From positions 1 through 14,816 of the forward strand of contig CAZKYP010000073.1 in the NCBI GenBank assembly GCA_964556885.1: 14,816 nucleotides of DNA, given 5' to 3'. A program made the position numbers and the translations under genes. Numbering within the stretch: the first letter of the stretch is position 1; each line of letters begins with the position of its first letter. Origin of the DNA: CAZKYP01 sp964556885 (lineage in GTDB: Bacteria; Planctomycetota; Phycisphaerae; Sedimentisphaerales; Anaerobacaceae). This document shows positions 1 through 7,238 of this stretch, one piece after another. A model generated the notes under the pieces. It was given only the letters and a program-made list of their open reading frames with translations, was not told the DNA's origin and did no database searches.

Positions 1-692
1 CCCTGCTGGTTGGTTCCCTTCCTGAGAAAGGACTTATTAAGGTTGCCTTCGATCATGTATTTTGCGCCCTGCTGCGAAGCCAGCGTCGGCCTGCCCTTGA
101 TAATACGTTTCGCGGTCTTCTCGCAGTCCGCCTGCTTGCCTCGGATGCGGACCTTGACGCCCCGGTCGATGACTTCCAGGGTGACTTTCTGCCCAATGGC
201 GGCGATTGCATCGTTCCCGGTGACCATCTCGAATCCGCCTGTGGGTGCTTGGGCCGCCGGCGCGACCTCGGATTCCGGCTCGATGGGCTCGCCCGGATTC
301 CGGAGTTCACCACTGAAGGTGAGGCCGTAGCGTCCTTCTTTGGAGGTTACGCTGCCCTGACGTCCGACGAGGTTTGCCACCTGTGTCAGCAGGCTGTCCG
401 GCGTGATGTCCATCGGTACGAGCTTGAAGCGACCGTCTGGTTTGAGACCGAGGATGATTGTGCCGTTTTCCTCAGGCTCTCCGGCATAAGTACCCCAGAC
501 GAGAATCCCGGTGGTCTTCTCGACGGTGACGGAATCACCCCGTATGACCAGCGCGCAGAGGGTCTCCGCGAGCTTACGATTGAGACTTCGGATCCAGGCG
601 TTCTCTTTCTCGATCCGCAAGAACGCATGACGCTTGTCAACCGGACGCTTGAGTTCCGCTTTACTCTGAGGTATCTTCACTTCTTTTGCCAA
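1..692 (-). CDS. hypothetical protein, 3' end beyond the window
   Basis: The reading frame is open without a stop from a TTG at 692-690 to the window edge, giving about 230 residues with the C-terminus missing. TTG is chosen because a strong purine-rich Shine-Dalgarno (GGGGAGAAGGAG) ends 6 nt upstream, while upstream in-frame alternatives lack one. The N-terminal ~45 residues are rich in Lys, Arg and Glu and probably helical. The middle (about 50-130) alternates beta-like segments with Gly. A Pro/Ala/Glu linker at about 135-152 then leads to a second, basic domain containing VIDRGVKVRIRGKQ. There is no signal peptide or membrane segment. I do not recognise the family. Codons favour C-ending Leu, Ile, Val and Thr (CTC, ATC, GTC, ACC) more than the central genes do, which could hint at acquired DNA. 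That the frame is coding is fairly sure; its function is unknown. Confidence 0.7.
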   Translation of the reverse strand, partial: MAKEVKIPQSKAELKRPVDKRHAFLRIEKENAWIRSLNRKLAETLCALVIRGDSVTVEKTTGILVWGTYAGEPEENGTIILGLKPDGRFKLVPMDITPDSLLTQVANLVGRQGSVTSKEGRYGLTFSGELRNPGEPIEPESEVAPAAQAPTGGFEMVTGNDAIAAIGQKVTLEVIDRGVKVRIRGKQADCEKTAKRIIKGRPTLASQQGAKYMIEGNLNKSFLRKGTNQQ

Positions 693-1247
693 GGTTTTCT
701 CCTTCTCCCCGAGATGTCTGATGTTTACCCTCACCCAACTCAAGGGATATGCAACGTTAATAATCCTCAAAATAGCCGTAAAAACACACTATTTTACAGT
801 TAGTACTCATTACTGTCCACCAAATTCCATGGGTGTTCCTGGGCATTCAGAACCTCTTCTTAGGCAGATGTCTCCGTTGTTTATAAGGGATTAAGGCATC
901 AGGCTTTTGATTTTGAAGTCCATCTCTTTGTTATTACCAATAGTGGTTTAAGCTGTGAAGAGTCAGGATAGTACAAGAAGAAAACCAAATACGTCATGAT
1001 ATTCATGTATTCGCGATGATTGACATATAAGGTCTGGTTGTTTTAGCTCTTCCATCGCGGATACAATAAGCTACATAACCTTGATTCGGGCATTAGTGAT
1101 AATGCTTTTAAGCGGTATTGTATATCTTACTGTAGTTTTATCCAACCTCATAAAGAGAGACTATAAGCATAAATCCAAACTAGTTCGCTGCCCGGGGCAC
1201 AAATTCTTATCCTGACGTTTGAATTCGAGCTTGGTTTAGCTATATGG

Positions 1248-1265
1248 TCCCGATGTACATCGGGA
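1248..1265. repeat. 18-bp perfect palindrome, dispersed-repeat copy 1
   Basis: The sequence TCCCGATGTACATCGGGA equals its own reverse complement. A near copy, 16 of 18 bases identical (TCCCGACGCACATCGGGA), lies inside the 5' end of purF at 7793-7810. Two copies in under 15 kb, one intergenic and one within a coding region, suggest a dispersed palindromic element of the REP type rather than a site for a local regulator. Confidence 0.55.
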
Positions 1266-1568
1266 TCGGGCTTGTTCAAAAATGCTACATGGCAGGCAAG
1301 CATGCTATGTTTTTCGTTCTTTTCAGCCTGTGGCCCAGCCGCGATTGCCTTCCAAAAAGATGCATTTATACCTGTGCGGCGGTTCTGAGGAGGCGTTGCG
1401 GGCTTAGCGGTGTTAGCAATTCAGTTTCCTGCCTGATATTGTTGGGAGTTGGTGGATTTTTCACGAAATAACAGCGTTTTTGGGGGTGATATTCTGTTTT
1501 TTATGTTTTTTTTCTAAATTTATCCGAAATTGCAATAAATCCCGCGTCGTTGTGCGTCTATACAGATG

Positions 1569-1735
1569 AATGCCGGGAAATGGTATGGGATGGCATTTGA
1601 TATTAAGAATAAAGCGGCTGCAATACTGCACGGTGGTTGAGGAAGTGCTAAGAAAGCCGCTCAAAATATAACCGCCCTCCTTTAAAGACTGGATGTGCGT
1701 CGTAGATATTAAGATGCACGTCCAGTTCTATTTTT
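1569..1735 (+). ncRNA. candidate structured small RNA
   Basis: Three inverted repeats follow one another in 160 nt: AATCGCC-like arms AATGCC/GGCATT (1569-1574 and 1592-1597), AGCGGCT/AGCCGCT (1613-1619 and 1655-1661, with GCAC/GTGC nested at 1628-1631 and 1645-1648), and an 11-bp stem at 1688-1726 followed by a T-run. A 10-nt direct repeat, GATATTAAGA, sits at 1599-1608 and 1705-1714, the second copy in the loop of the last hairpin. I recognise no known RNA family. No clear promoter was found, so the strand rests on the T-run alone. Chance inverted repeats in AT-rich DNA are the main alternative. Confidence 0.25.
1688..1735 (+). terminator. probable intrinsic terminator
   Basis: The arms ACTGGATGTGC (1688-1698) and GCACGTCCAGT (1716-1726) pair over 11 positions with one T-G wobble, around a 17-nt loop, and TCTATTTTT follows. 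It points rightward, yet no recognisable plus-strand gene lies upstream, which is part of the case for a small RNA ending here. It could also act on read-through from further left. Confidence 0.45.
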
Positions 1736-1775
1736 AAACCTGAAACGCGGGTTTTTGGGAATTAAAGAGCTTTTT

Positions 1776-2315
1776 TCAGCGCCAATCGCTGGGATAGTAT
1801 ACAGATTCAGGCTGGATATCGAACTTTTTGCACAATTCTTCCACCAGCATCTGGAGCCTTTTGACCTGACAATCGGTCGGCGGGATTGTTTTGGCATTGC
1901 CTATAATGCAAATAAGTATGGTTTTATTAGTTCCGTGCCAGGTCCTGGTTGGAGTGGCCGGCTGTTGTTTTTGCCATTTTTCTGTGGTTTGTATTTGGCC
2001 GTCGGTGCCGCCCGAGCCGTTGCACAGGCAGAAATGGAAGTTCAGGGCCGAGCTGCCGGGCGAGGCCGGTTCTATACTGCCGCTCCTGGTGCCGCTGTAA
2101 TATATCTCGATTCGGTCCCAGCGTCCGGGCGCTTGGGCCGCTTGTGAAGAAATGGCGTTATTAACGGGAGTCAGACAATAATATGTCCATAGGGAGAACG
2201 GGCCTGCGGACGGGGGATTATGGCCAAGGGCCATTAGGACTATCGCCCCGGTCGTCATCGAGACGAGCAGCATTGCTAAAACCTTCGCAACTCTTGGCTG
2301 AGTCGGCATTGTCAT
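1776..2315 (-). CDS. membrane-anchored PGRP/amidase-2-like protein, probably inactive
   Basis: This 179-residue protein has an N-terminal hydrophobic segment (about 12-31), so the rest probably lies outside the cytoplasmic membrane. The pattern resembles peptidoglycan-recognition / N-acetylmuramoyl-L-alanine amidase (Amidase_2) domains: WDRIEIYYSGT (66-76) where a first zinc histidine is expected, FHFCLCNG then GDGxI-like TDGQIQ (93-109), NKTILICIIGN (130-140), PPTDCQVKRLQMLVEELC (145-162), and VYYPSDW (172-178) where active enzymes have VxGHRDW. Both expected zinc histidines read Tyr, and the protein stops just after the last motif, lacking the usual C-terminal ligand. It may bind cell-wall fragments rather than cut them. 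ATG at 2309 is an alternative start with better spacing to AGGG. The fold assignment is from motif memory, not a search. Confidence 0.6.
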   Translation of the reverse strand: MTMPTQPRVAKVLAMLLVSMTTGAIVLMALGHNPPSAGPFSLWTYYCLTPVNNAISSQAAQAPGRWDRIEIYYSGTRSGSIEPASPGSSALNFHFCLCNGSGGTDGQIQTTEKWQKQQPATPTRTWHGTNKTILICIIGNAKTIPPTDCQVKRLQMLVEELCKKFDIQPESVYYPSDWR

Positions 2316-2330
2316 ATCCCTGCTTGTGTT

Positions 2331-2380
2331 GGTAATTGGTAATTGGTAATTGGTTATTGGTTATTATTTAACCAATTACC
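2331..2380. repeat. GGTWATT heptamer tandem repeat with inverted copy
   Basis: Five consecutive heptamers run from 2331 to 2365: GGTAATT three times, then GGTTATT twice. Right after them AACCAATTACC (2370-2380) is the exact reverse complement of GGTAATTGGTT (2345-2355), so the array can fold into an AT-rich hairpin. It lies just upstream of the minus-strand gene that starts at 2315. Heptamer arrays like this vary by whole units between strains in other bacteria; here that is an inference. Confidence 0.8.
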
Positions 2381-2466
2381 ATTTAACTATTATCCTGATA
2401 ATCATCACATCGGCACCTTCCGACAATTTACTCCAAATTTTGACAAGAATTTATATTGCTTGCAAT

Positions 2467-2499
2467 CTAATCTTCGGTTGGAAGTCCCTTGAAGATTAG
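2467..2499. repeat. 9-bp inverted repeat in the DUF4954 upstream region
   Basis: CTAATCTTC (2467-2475) and GAAGATTAG (2491-2499) are perfect complements around a 15-nt loop. No T-run follows, so it is not a terminator. It sits in the 426-bp spacer before the DUF4954 gene and could be a leader hairpin or an operator. Confidence 0.4.
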
Positions 2500-2570
2500 T
2501 GCGTCCCACGCAAAGGCCGTCTATCAGCCCTTCGAAGAAAGAGTGTGCTCCTTACGGATTTGGAATTTTG

Positions 2571-2599
2571 TTGAGGTTTCTTAACAGAAAGCTTGTTAT
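2571..2599 (+). promoter_or_regulatory. possible sigma70-type promoter for DUF4954-nagB
   Basis: TTGAGG (2571-2576) is followed after 17 nt by TGTTAT (2594-2599). Each hexamer matches consensus at four positions or better. This would give a leader of about 135 nt. A perfect TATAAT at 2695-2700 has no matching -35, so I prefer the upstream pair, weakly. Confidence 0.25.
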
Positions 2600-2741
2600 A
2601 AATATGTTGATTTATGAGACGACACTTTGTATGATCTGAGCCGTAACATTCGTTATGATAACCGCAGGCGGAAAAGAGGACTGTATATATGTATTATAAT
2701 CTGCCCATTCACGGTATTGTAAATGAAAGGGAGAGAAGAAA

Positions 2742-4745
2742 ATGACAAATTCGAGTCACGATAAGCTTCGTTCATTATCTACAGAAGAGATCGAACAACT
2801 AACAAACCAGCGATGCAGTTGCGATGACTGGTCGCAGGTACAGGTAGCCGAGGGCTTCAGGGCGGGCACGGTCGTATCGACGCGTTTCTGCGGCCGGATA
2901 AAACTGGGCGTGTTCGATAAACATGTATCTTTTTTCGGCGGTGTTAAAAAGCCGGCCGGTATATGTAACGCGACACTCCATAATTGCACTGTCGGAAACA
3001 ACGTCTATATTAACCAGGTGAAAAACTACATCGCCAACTATATAATCGAAGATGATGCAGTGGTTGATAATATCGACATTCTTGCGGTTGACGGCCAAAG
3101 CAGCTTCGGCAACGGGACGGAAGTGGCGGCTGTAAATGAAGCCGGCGGCAGAGAAATACCAATTTACGATAAGCTGTCCGCCCACATGGCTTATATGATT
3201 GCATTCTACCGCCACAGGCCGAAGGTGATTGAAAAACTGTACGTGATGATTGCGGATTATACCGCTTCAGTTACATCTTCTATGGGTCTTGTGGGCGAAG
3301 GTGCCAGGATAGTCAACTGCCGCATTATTAAAAACGTCAAAGTTGGTCCGGCCGCCGTATTGGAAGCGGTCAACAGGCTGGAGAACGGCTCGATTAATAG
3401 CTGCGAGGAAGACCCGGTTTATATAGGACCCGGAGTTTTTGCCGAAGATTTTATTATATGCAGCGGTTCGAAAATTACGGACGGGGCCATAGTACATAAA
3501 TGCTTCGTAGGCCAGAGCACGGAGCTGGCCAAGCAATATTCAGCGGAAAACTCCGTGTTCTTTGCCAACTGCGGCGGCTTTCACGGCGAGGCATGTGCGA
3601 TATTCGCCGGACCGTATACGGTTACTCATCACAAATCGACGCTGTTGATTGCGGGACTGTTTTCATTTCTGAACGCCGGCAGCGGGACGAACCAAAGCAA
3701 TCACATGTATAAATTAGGGCCGGTGCATCAGGGCGTTGTCGAACGCGGCTCCAAGACCGCCAGCGATTCGTATATGCTCTGGCCGGCGAAGGTCGGGGCG
3801 TTTACCGTGGTAATGGGCAGACATTACCGGAACTCCGATACCTCGGATCTGCCTTTTTCGTATTTAATCGAGCATGAGGACGAGAGCGTTCTTGTCCCGG
3901 GTGTGAATCTGCGAAGCGTCGGTACGGTTCGCGACGCCAGGAAATGGCCGAACAGGGACAAGCGAAAGGACCCGGAGAAACTTGACTTGATAAACTTCAA
4001 GCTGCTGAGCCCGTATACCGTCCAGAAAATGCTCAACGGGCGGCGGATACTGAAGAACCTCAAATCGACCAGCGGCGAGGCGTCGGATTACTTTACCTAC
4101 CACAGCGTTAAAATCATCAATACCTCGCTGAACAGGGGAGTCAGGCTGTATGATATCGGTATTCATAAATTTTTAGGTAACTGCCTGATTCAGCGTTTGA
4201 AAGACGTTCAACTTGAAAATGTTGGCGAGCTTCGGGCAAAGCTTTCTCCAAAAACGCATATAGGACGTGGGGTATGGGTGGACCTTGCCGGCCTGTTCGC
4301 TCCGGATGAGCTTGTACAGAAGATGCTTGACGAGATCGAAACAGGCGCCATCAACACGCTGGAGAAGGTAAAAGATGCCTTCCGAGACATGTATGATCAT
4401 TACCCCGAATATGAGTGGGCCTGGGCGGCAATGGTGCTTGGACAGGAGTTGGGCAAGACGTTCGAGCAGATAGCGGCCGAGGATATTATCGAATTGACAA
4501 CGAGATGGAAAAAGGCGGTGGTAGAGCTTGACAATATGCTTTACGCCGATGCCGGGAAGGAATTTACAGGCACGGCCCAAATCGGATTCGGGCTCGACGG
4601 TCCCGACGAATGTAAACGCGCCGATTTCGAGCAGGTCAGAGGCACATACGATAAAAACAGTTTCGTACTGGAAATCGAAAAGCACATCGCGGACAAAACC
4701 AGGCTCGGTGACGAGCTTATCGGCCGGATGGAAAAATTGCGTTAA
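2742..4745 (+). CDS. DUF4954 family protein, LbetaH/nucleotidyltransferase-like
   Basis: The product is 667 residues, close to the usual length of DUF4954 proteins in Bacteroidota and Planctomycetota. The N-terminal ~20-300 residues hold imperfect hexapeptide-type turns (IxNATLHNCTVGNNVYI, GARIVNCRIIKNVKVGPAAVL) typical of a left-handed beta-helix such as sugar-nucleotide acyltransferases use. The family signature is strong: AGPYTVTHHKSTLLIAG near residue 289, then NAGSGTNQSNHMYKLGPVHQG, WPAKVGAFTVVMGRHYRN, and VPGVNLRSVGTVRDARKWP. The C-terminal ~200 residues look helical. No signal peptide is present. Start is ATG at 2742, with GGGAGAG spaced 7 nt upstream. Its stop is 57 nt before nagB on the same strand, so the two are probably co-transcribed and an amino-sugar or nucleotide-sugar role is plausible. 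The biochemical function of the family is not established to my knowledge. Confidence 0.9.
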   Translation: MTNSSHDKLRSLSTEEIEQLTNQRCSCDDWSQVQVAEGFRAGTVVSTRFCGRIKLGVFDKHVSFFGGVKKPAGICNATLHNCTVGNNVYINQVKNYIANYIIEDDAVVDNIDILAVDGQSSFGNGTEVAAVNEAGGREIPIYDKLSAHMAYMIAFYRHRPKVIEKLYVMIADYTASVTSSMGLVGEGARIVNCRIIKNVKVGPAAVLEAVNRLENGSINSCEEDPVYIGPGVFAEDFIICSGSKITDGAIVHKCFVGQSTELAKQYSAENSVFFANCGGFHGEACAIFAGPYTVTHHKSTLLIAGLFSFLNAGSGTNQSNHMYKLGPVHQGVVERGSKTASDSYMLWPAKVGAFTVVMGRHYRNSDTSDLPFSYLIEHEDESVLVPGVNLRSVGTVRDARKWPNRDKRKDPEKLDLINFKLLSPYTVQKMLNGRRILKNLKSTSGEASDYFTYHSVKIINTSLNRGVRLYDIGIHKFLGNCLIQRLKDVQLENVGELRAKLSPKTHIGRGVWVDLAGLFAPDELVQKMLDEIETGAINTLEKVKDAFRDMYDHYPEYEWAWAAMVLGQELGKTFEQIAAEDIIELTTRWKKAVVELDNMLYADAGKEFTGTAQIGFGLDGPDECKRADFEQVRGTYDKNSFVLEIEKHIADKTRLGDELIGRMEKLR

Positions 4746-4802
4746 ATTCGCAATCCTTATTTTAAACGACCCAATGTTAACCTTTTGAAGAGGGAGTAAA
4801 TT

Positions 4803-5612
4803 ATGAGAGTGATTATCGAGCCGAATTATGATTTAGCTTCTCAATGGGCGGCAAATTATGTTATCGGGAAAATCAATGCCGCCCACCCGACGGAGAACAA
4901 GCCGTTTGTTCTCGGCCTGCCCACGGGTTCGTCCCCGATAGGCATGTACAAAAAGCTGGCGGAGCACTGCAAGGCGGGGAAAGTGTCTTTCAAAAGTGTC
5001 ATCACCTTCAATATGGACGAATATGTGAACCTGCCCAAAGAGCACCCGGAGAGTTATCATTCGTTCATGTGGAAAAATTTGTTCAGTAATATAGATATTC
5101 CGGAAGGAAACGTAAATATCCTCAACGGCAATGCGCCGGACCTCGAAGCAGAGTGTGCCGCCTACGAGGAAAAGATAATGGATGTCGGTGGTATTAATTT
5201 ATTTGTCGGAGGTATCGGTCCGGACGGCCACATAGCATTTAACGAGCCCGGCTCGTCGCTGTCGTCGAGGACGCGGGTCAAAACACTTACTTATGATACT
5301 ATCGTGGCAAATTCCCGGTTCTTTGACGGAGACATTAACAAGGTTCCGAAGACCGCCCTGACGGTCGGCGTTGGAACAGTTATGGACGCGGATGAAGTGC
5401 TGATTATCGTCAACGGCCACAATAAAGCCCGCGCACTGCGGCATGCCGTCGAAGGTGCGGTCAATCATTTATGGACGATAAGCGCCCTGCAGACGCATCC
5501 GAAGGGTATCATTGTTTGCGACGAAGAGGCCACCATCGAGTTAAAAGTCGGCACGGCGAAGTACTTCAGGGATATAGAATCGGCCAATCTCGACCCTGCT
5601 GCGCTTCTGTAA
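4803..5612 (+). CDS. nagB: glucosamine-6-phosphate deaminase
   Basis: NagB converts glucosamine 6-phosphate to fructose 6-phosphate and ammonia in the cytoplasm, the last step of N-acetylglucosamine catabolism. The 269 residues align without gaps to the E. coli enzyme (266 residues) through the core. Visible features are the phosphate loop LGLPTGSSP (37-45), FNMDEY with Asp72, and GPDGHIAFNE with the catalytic Asp141, His143 and Glu148. The residues that bind the allosteric activator GlcNAc-6-phosphate in E. coli are also present (Arg158 and Lys160 in RTRVK, and the Tyr of KYF near 254). Allosteric control is therefore likely. ATG at 4803 has GAGGGAG 6 nt upstream. No nagA is in the window; the DUF4954 gene directly upstream is the only operon partner seen. 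The converging PpiC gene ends 15 nt away. Confidence 0.97.
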   Translation: MRVIIEPNYDLASQWAANYVIGKINAAHPTENKPFVLGLPTGSSPIGMYKKLAEHCKAGKVSFKSVITFNMDEYVNLPKEHPESYHSFMWKNLFSNIDIPEGNVNILNGNAPDLEAECAAYEEKIMDVGGINLFVGGIGPDGHIAFNEPGSSLSSRTRVKTLTYDTIVANSRFFDGDINKVPKTALTVGVGTVMDADEVLIIVNGHNKARALRHAVEGAVNHLWTISALQTHPKGIIVCDEEATIELKVGTAKYFRDIESANLDPAALL

Positions 5613-5627
5613 TTATCAGTCGCGGCG

Positions 5628-6788
5628 TTAACCGGGTATTTCGGATGCGGCGCCGGCGGTCGGCGGTTCTTTGCCTTCGGGATAGACTATGTTCGCCTTG
5701 GCCTTTAGTGAATCTATATAGTCGTTAATGAACTTCTGCTGTTTTTCCTGGGTCAGGTATTTGATTATGCTGTCTTTTGCCTGCTCGAATGAAATTTGCC
5801 CTGCGTCTTTGTGCCCGGTGGATTTGATAATGTGGTATCCGTATTCTGTTTCCACAATGTCACTGAGCTGTCCAAGTTGTAATTTGAAGGCCGCTTCCTC
5901 GAAAGGCGGCGTCATCTGACCTCTGGCGAAGAATCCCAAATCGCCGCCCTGGGCGGATGAGGGACAGGCGGAATTCAGTTTCGCGAGGTCGGCAAATTCC
6001 GCTCCGTCTTTTAGCTGCTTTAAGAGGTCCTCGGCCTTTGCTTTGGCCTGTGCTTTTGCCTGGTTCGGGTCGGCGACATTGGGATCGGGTTTTATAAGAA
6101 TATGACTCGCCGAGACCTGTTCAGGCGTTTGGAATTCCTTCGGATTTTCATCGTAGAACTTTTTGGCGTCCGCTTCGTTGACATCGATCTTGCCTTCCCA
6201 TTGAGCCAATATGAGCTTGCGATAAGAGAGTCTTTTTCGTATATCTTCCTTCATTTCGTCGAAGCTCATCCCGTATTCGGTGGTTTTTTCCTTGAACTCT
6301 TCCAAAGTCATGGGCTCCGGCTGGTTGGCTATCAGTTGATTTATTTGGTTCGTTATCTCTTCGTCGGTAGTTACAATATTTGCGTCCCTGACCTGTTCAC
6401 TCAGCAATTGTTCACGAATAAGCTGGTCTATATATCGCGCTCTTAGCTGTTTCTTTAGCTGCTCGATTAGCGCCGGCGGCAGGTTTGAATTCTGCTTGGC
6501 TATGTTGTTAATCTCCGGCTCCATGGCTTTTTCTATATCTGTTTCCATGATGTCGATGCCGTTTACTGTGACCGCAACGGCGGTTTCAGGCATTTCCGTC
6601 ATGGTTTGAGTGGGCATGTTCGGTTCGGGTTTTGCCGTATCGGGCTGAGCGGCGCTTAACGTCGGGGTTGCTTCATGTACGTTGGCGTCCGATTTTTCGG
6701 ACGTTTTTCGTGCGCAGCCTGGACTCAGGACGGCGAATAAAATGGTTATACATACAAAAATTCTAAGGTTGATGAGGCGAAGCTTCAT
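5628..6788 (-). CDS. SurA/PpiC-type peptidyl-prolyl isomerase, probable lipoprotein
   Basis: This 386-residue protein has an N-terminal basic region, a hydrophobic stretch (about 10-22) and Cys25 in LSPGC, a loose lipobox, so it is probably lipid-anchored in the cell envelope. A Pro/Thr-rich linker (about 30-70) leads to a SurA_N-like helical chaperone domain (about 73-215), then a parvulin rotamase domain (about 225-325) with VSASHILIKPD, the GGDLGFFARGQM loop and GYHIIK near its end. A helical tail closes it. Proteins of this type help outer-membrane or secreted proteins fold. The C-terminus ends 15 nt from the convergent nagB stop. AAAGGA lies 8 nt before the ATG. The leader carries a terminator and two further hairpins (6816-6886), so expression may be controlled by attenuation. 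Which parvulin subgroup it belongs to is not settled by eye. Confidence 0.92.
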   Translation of the reverse strand: MKLRLINLRIFVCITILFAVLSPGCARKTSEKSDANVHEATPTLSAAQPDTAKPEPNMPTQTMTEMPETAVAVTVNGIDIMETDIEKAMEPEINNIAKQNSNLPPALIEQLKKQLRARYIDQLIREQLLSEQVRDANIVTTDEEITNQINQLIANQPEPMTLEEFKEKTTEYGMSFDEMKEDIRKRLSYRKLILAQWEGKIDVNEADAKKFYDENPKEFQTPEQVSASHILIKPDPNVADPNQAKAQAKAKAEDLLKQLKDGAEFADLAKLNSACPSSAQGGDLGFFARGQMTPPFEEAAFKLQLGQLSDIVETEYGYHIIKSTGHKDAGQISFEQAKDSIIKYLTQEKQQKFINDYIDSLKAKANIVYPEGKEPPTAGAASEIPG

Positions 6789-6815
6789 AATTAATATCCT
6801 TTCGTAAGATTTAAG

Positions 6816-6842
6816 AAATAAAAAAGCCCATAACGAAGGGCT
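6816..6842 (-). terminator. intrinsic terminator inside the PpiC leader
   Basis: Read on the minus strand, AGCCC (6842-6838) and GGGCT (6829-6825) pair around an 8-nt loop, and a TTTTTTATT run follows directly (6824-6816). It ends only 27 nt before the PpiC start codon. No minus-strand gene lies upstream, because the next gene is divergent, so it can only stop the PpiC transcript itself or a small leader RNA. Confidence 0.75.
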
Positions 6843-6886
6843 GTCCTATGGACTCTGCCGTAAGGCATCCCTTACGGGACTTACGG
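6843..6886 (-). promoter_or_regulatory. leader hairpins, candidate attenuator or riboswitch
   Basis: Read on the minus strand, the first hairpin (6886-6858) has outer arms CCGTAAG/CTTACGG and inner arms TCCC/GGGA closed by a GTAA tetraloop, with a 3-nt bulge. A second small hairpin, GTCC/GGAC with a 3-nt loop (6853-6843), follows, and the terminator comes next. AAGGG in the first hairpin could pair with CCCTT in the 5' arm region of the terminator, so alternative folds are possible. I do not recognise a known riboswitch class; the ligand or signal is unknown. Confidence 0.45.
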
Positions 6887-6984
6887 AGAATTTGTCATTA
6901 TTTCGTTGAAAGCCGGCAATGTCAAAGATATTCCACATTGTCAATATTGGGTTATGAACTCAATTTTTATGGTAATACCGACGG

Positions 6985-7004
6985 TTTGACAGAATATCGT
7001 CAAA
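6985..7004. promoter_or_regulatory. TTTGAC-N8-GTCAAA inverted repeat, possible operator
   Basis: Perfect 6-bp arms lie at 6985-6990 and 6999-7004 in the 450-bp spacer between the divergent PpiC and thioesterase genes. More GTCAA boxes occur at 6921 and 6940. The same TTGAC-N8-GTCAA layout recurs at 7676-7693 before purF. A direct repeat TACCGACG (about 6977 and 7057) is also in this spacer. The rest of the spacer is AT-rich without a gene, and no clear promoter for either gene stands out. Confidence 0.35.
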
Positions 7005-7238
7005 AAAATATCGGCTGCTGATTGAAAAATTACAAATTATCTGCTAATTAAACTTTTACCGACGTTTCCATGTATACTACTTATAATAAGATATGTTTGT
7101 TTGAAGCTATTGTGAAGTTTGCCGTCGATATTTTAGCAGTAGTATTTATCAGATATTATATAGTCCGAAAAAAAGGTTTTTAGGTAATAATATAATGCCC
7201 GGTTCCGACAGGGGGTATATTCGAAATTCAGGTGAAAG

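Larger units (their letters stand above)
693..1775. other. gene-poor AT-rich stretch of about 1.1 kb
   Basis: I find no convincing protein gene here. The short open frames on either strand have no recognisable domain, poor start contexts and unlikely composition. What it holds is a perfect palindrome at 1248-1265, T-rich tracts around 1495-1515, and a cluster of inverted repeats at 1569-1726 ending in a T-run. Near the left end, GTAAAA and TTTTAC arms at about 779-796 lie upstream of the minus-strand gene that starts at 692 and could be an operator. It may be a decayed region or a long spacer carrying an RNA gene. Confidence 0.6.

Noticed and set aside
249..803. 184-residue plus-strand open frame
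   Set aside because: It lies antisense to the better supported TTG-start gene and has no recognisable motif or ribosome-binding site.
1244..1471. 75-residue plus-strand open frame
   Set aside because: It begins inside the palindrome, has no Shine-Dalgarno, a Cys-rich unlikely composition and no domain.
1461..1664. 67-residue minus-strand open frame
   Set aside because: No recognisable domain, poor start context, and it overlaps the inverted-repeat cluster.
2400..2560. Possible c-di-GMP-I riboswitch upstream of the DUF4954 gene (ACGCAAAGGCC resembles part of its core)
   Set aside because: The other conserved segments (AGGGCAAACC-like and the GGGGUUACC-like part) are absent and the pairing does not fit, so only a short chance match remains.
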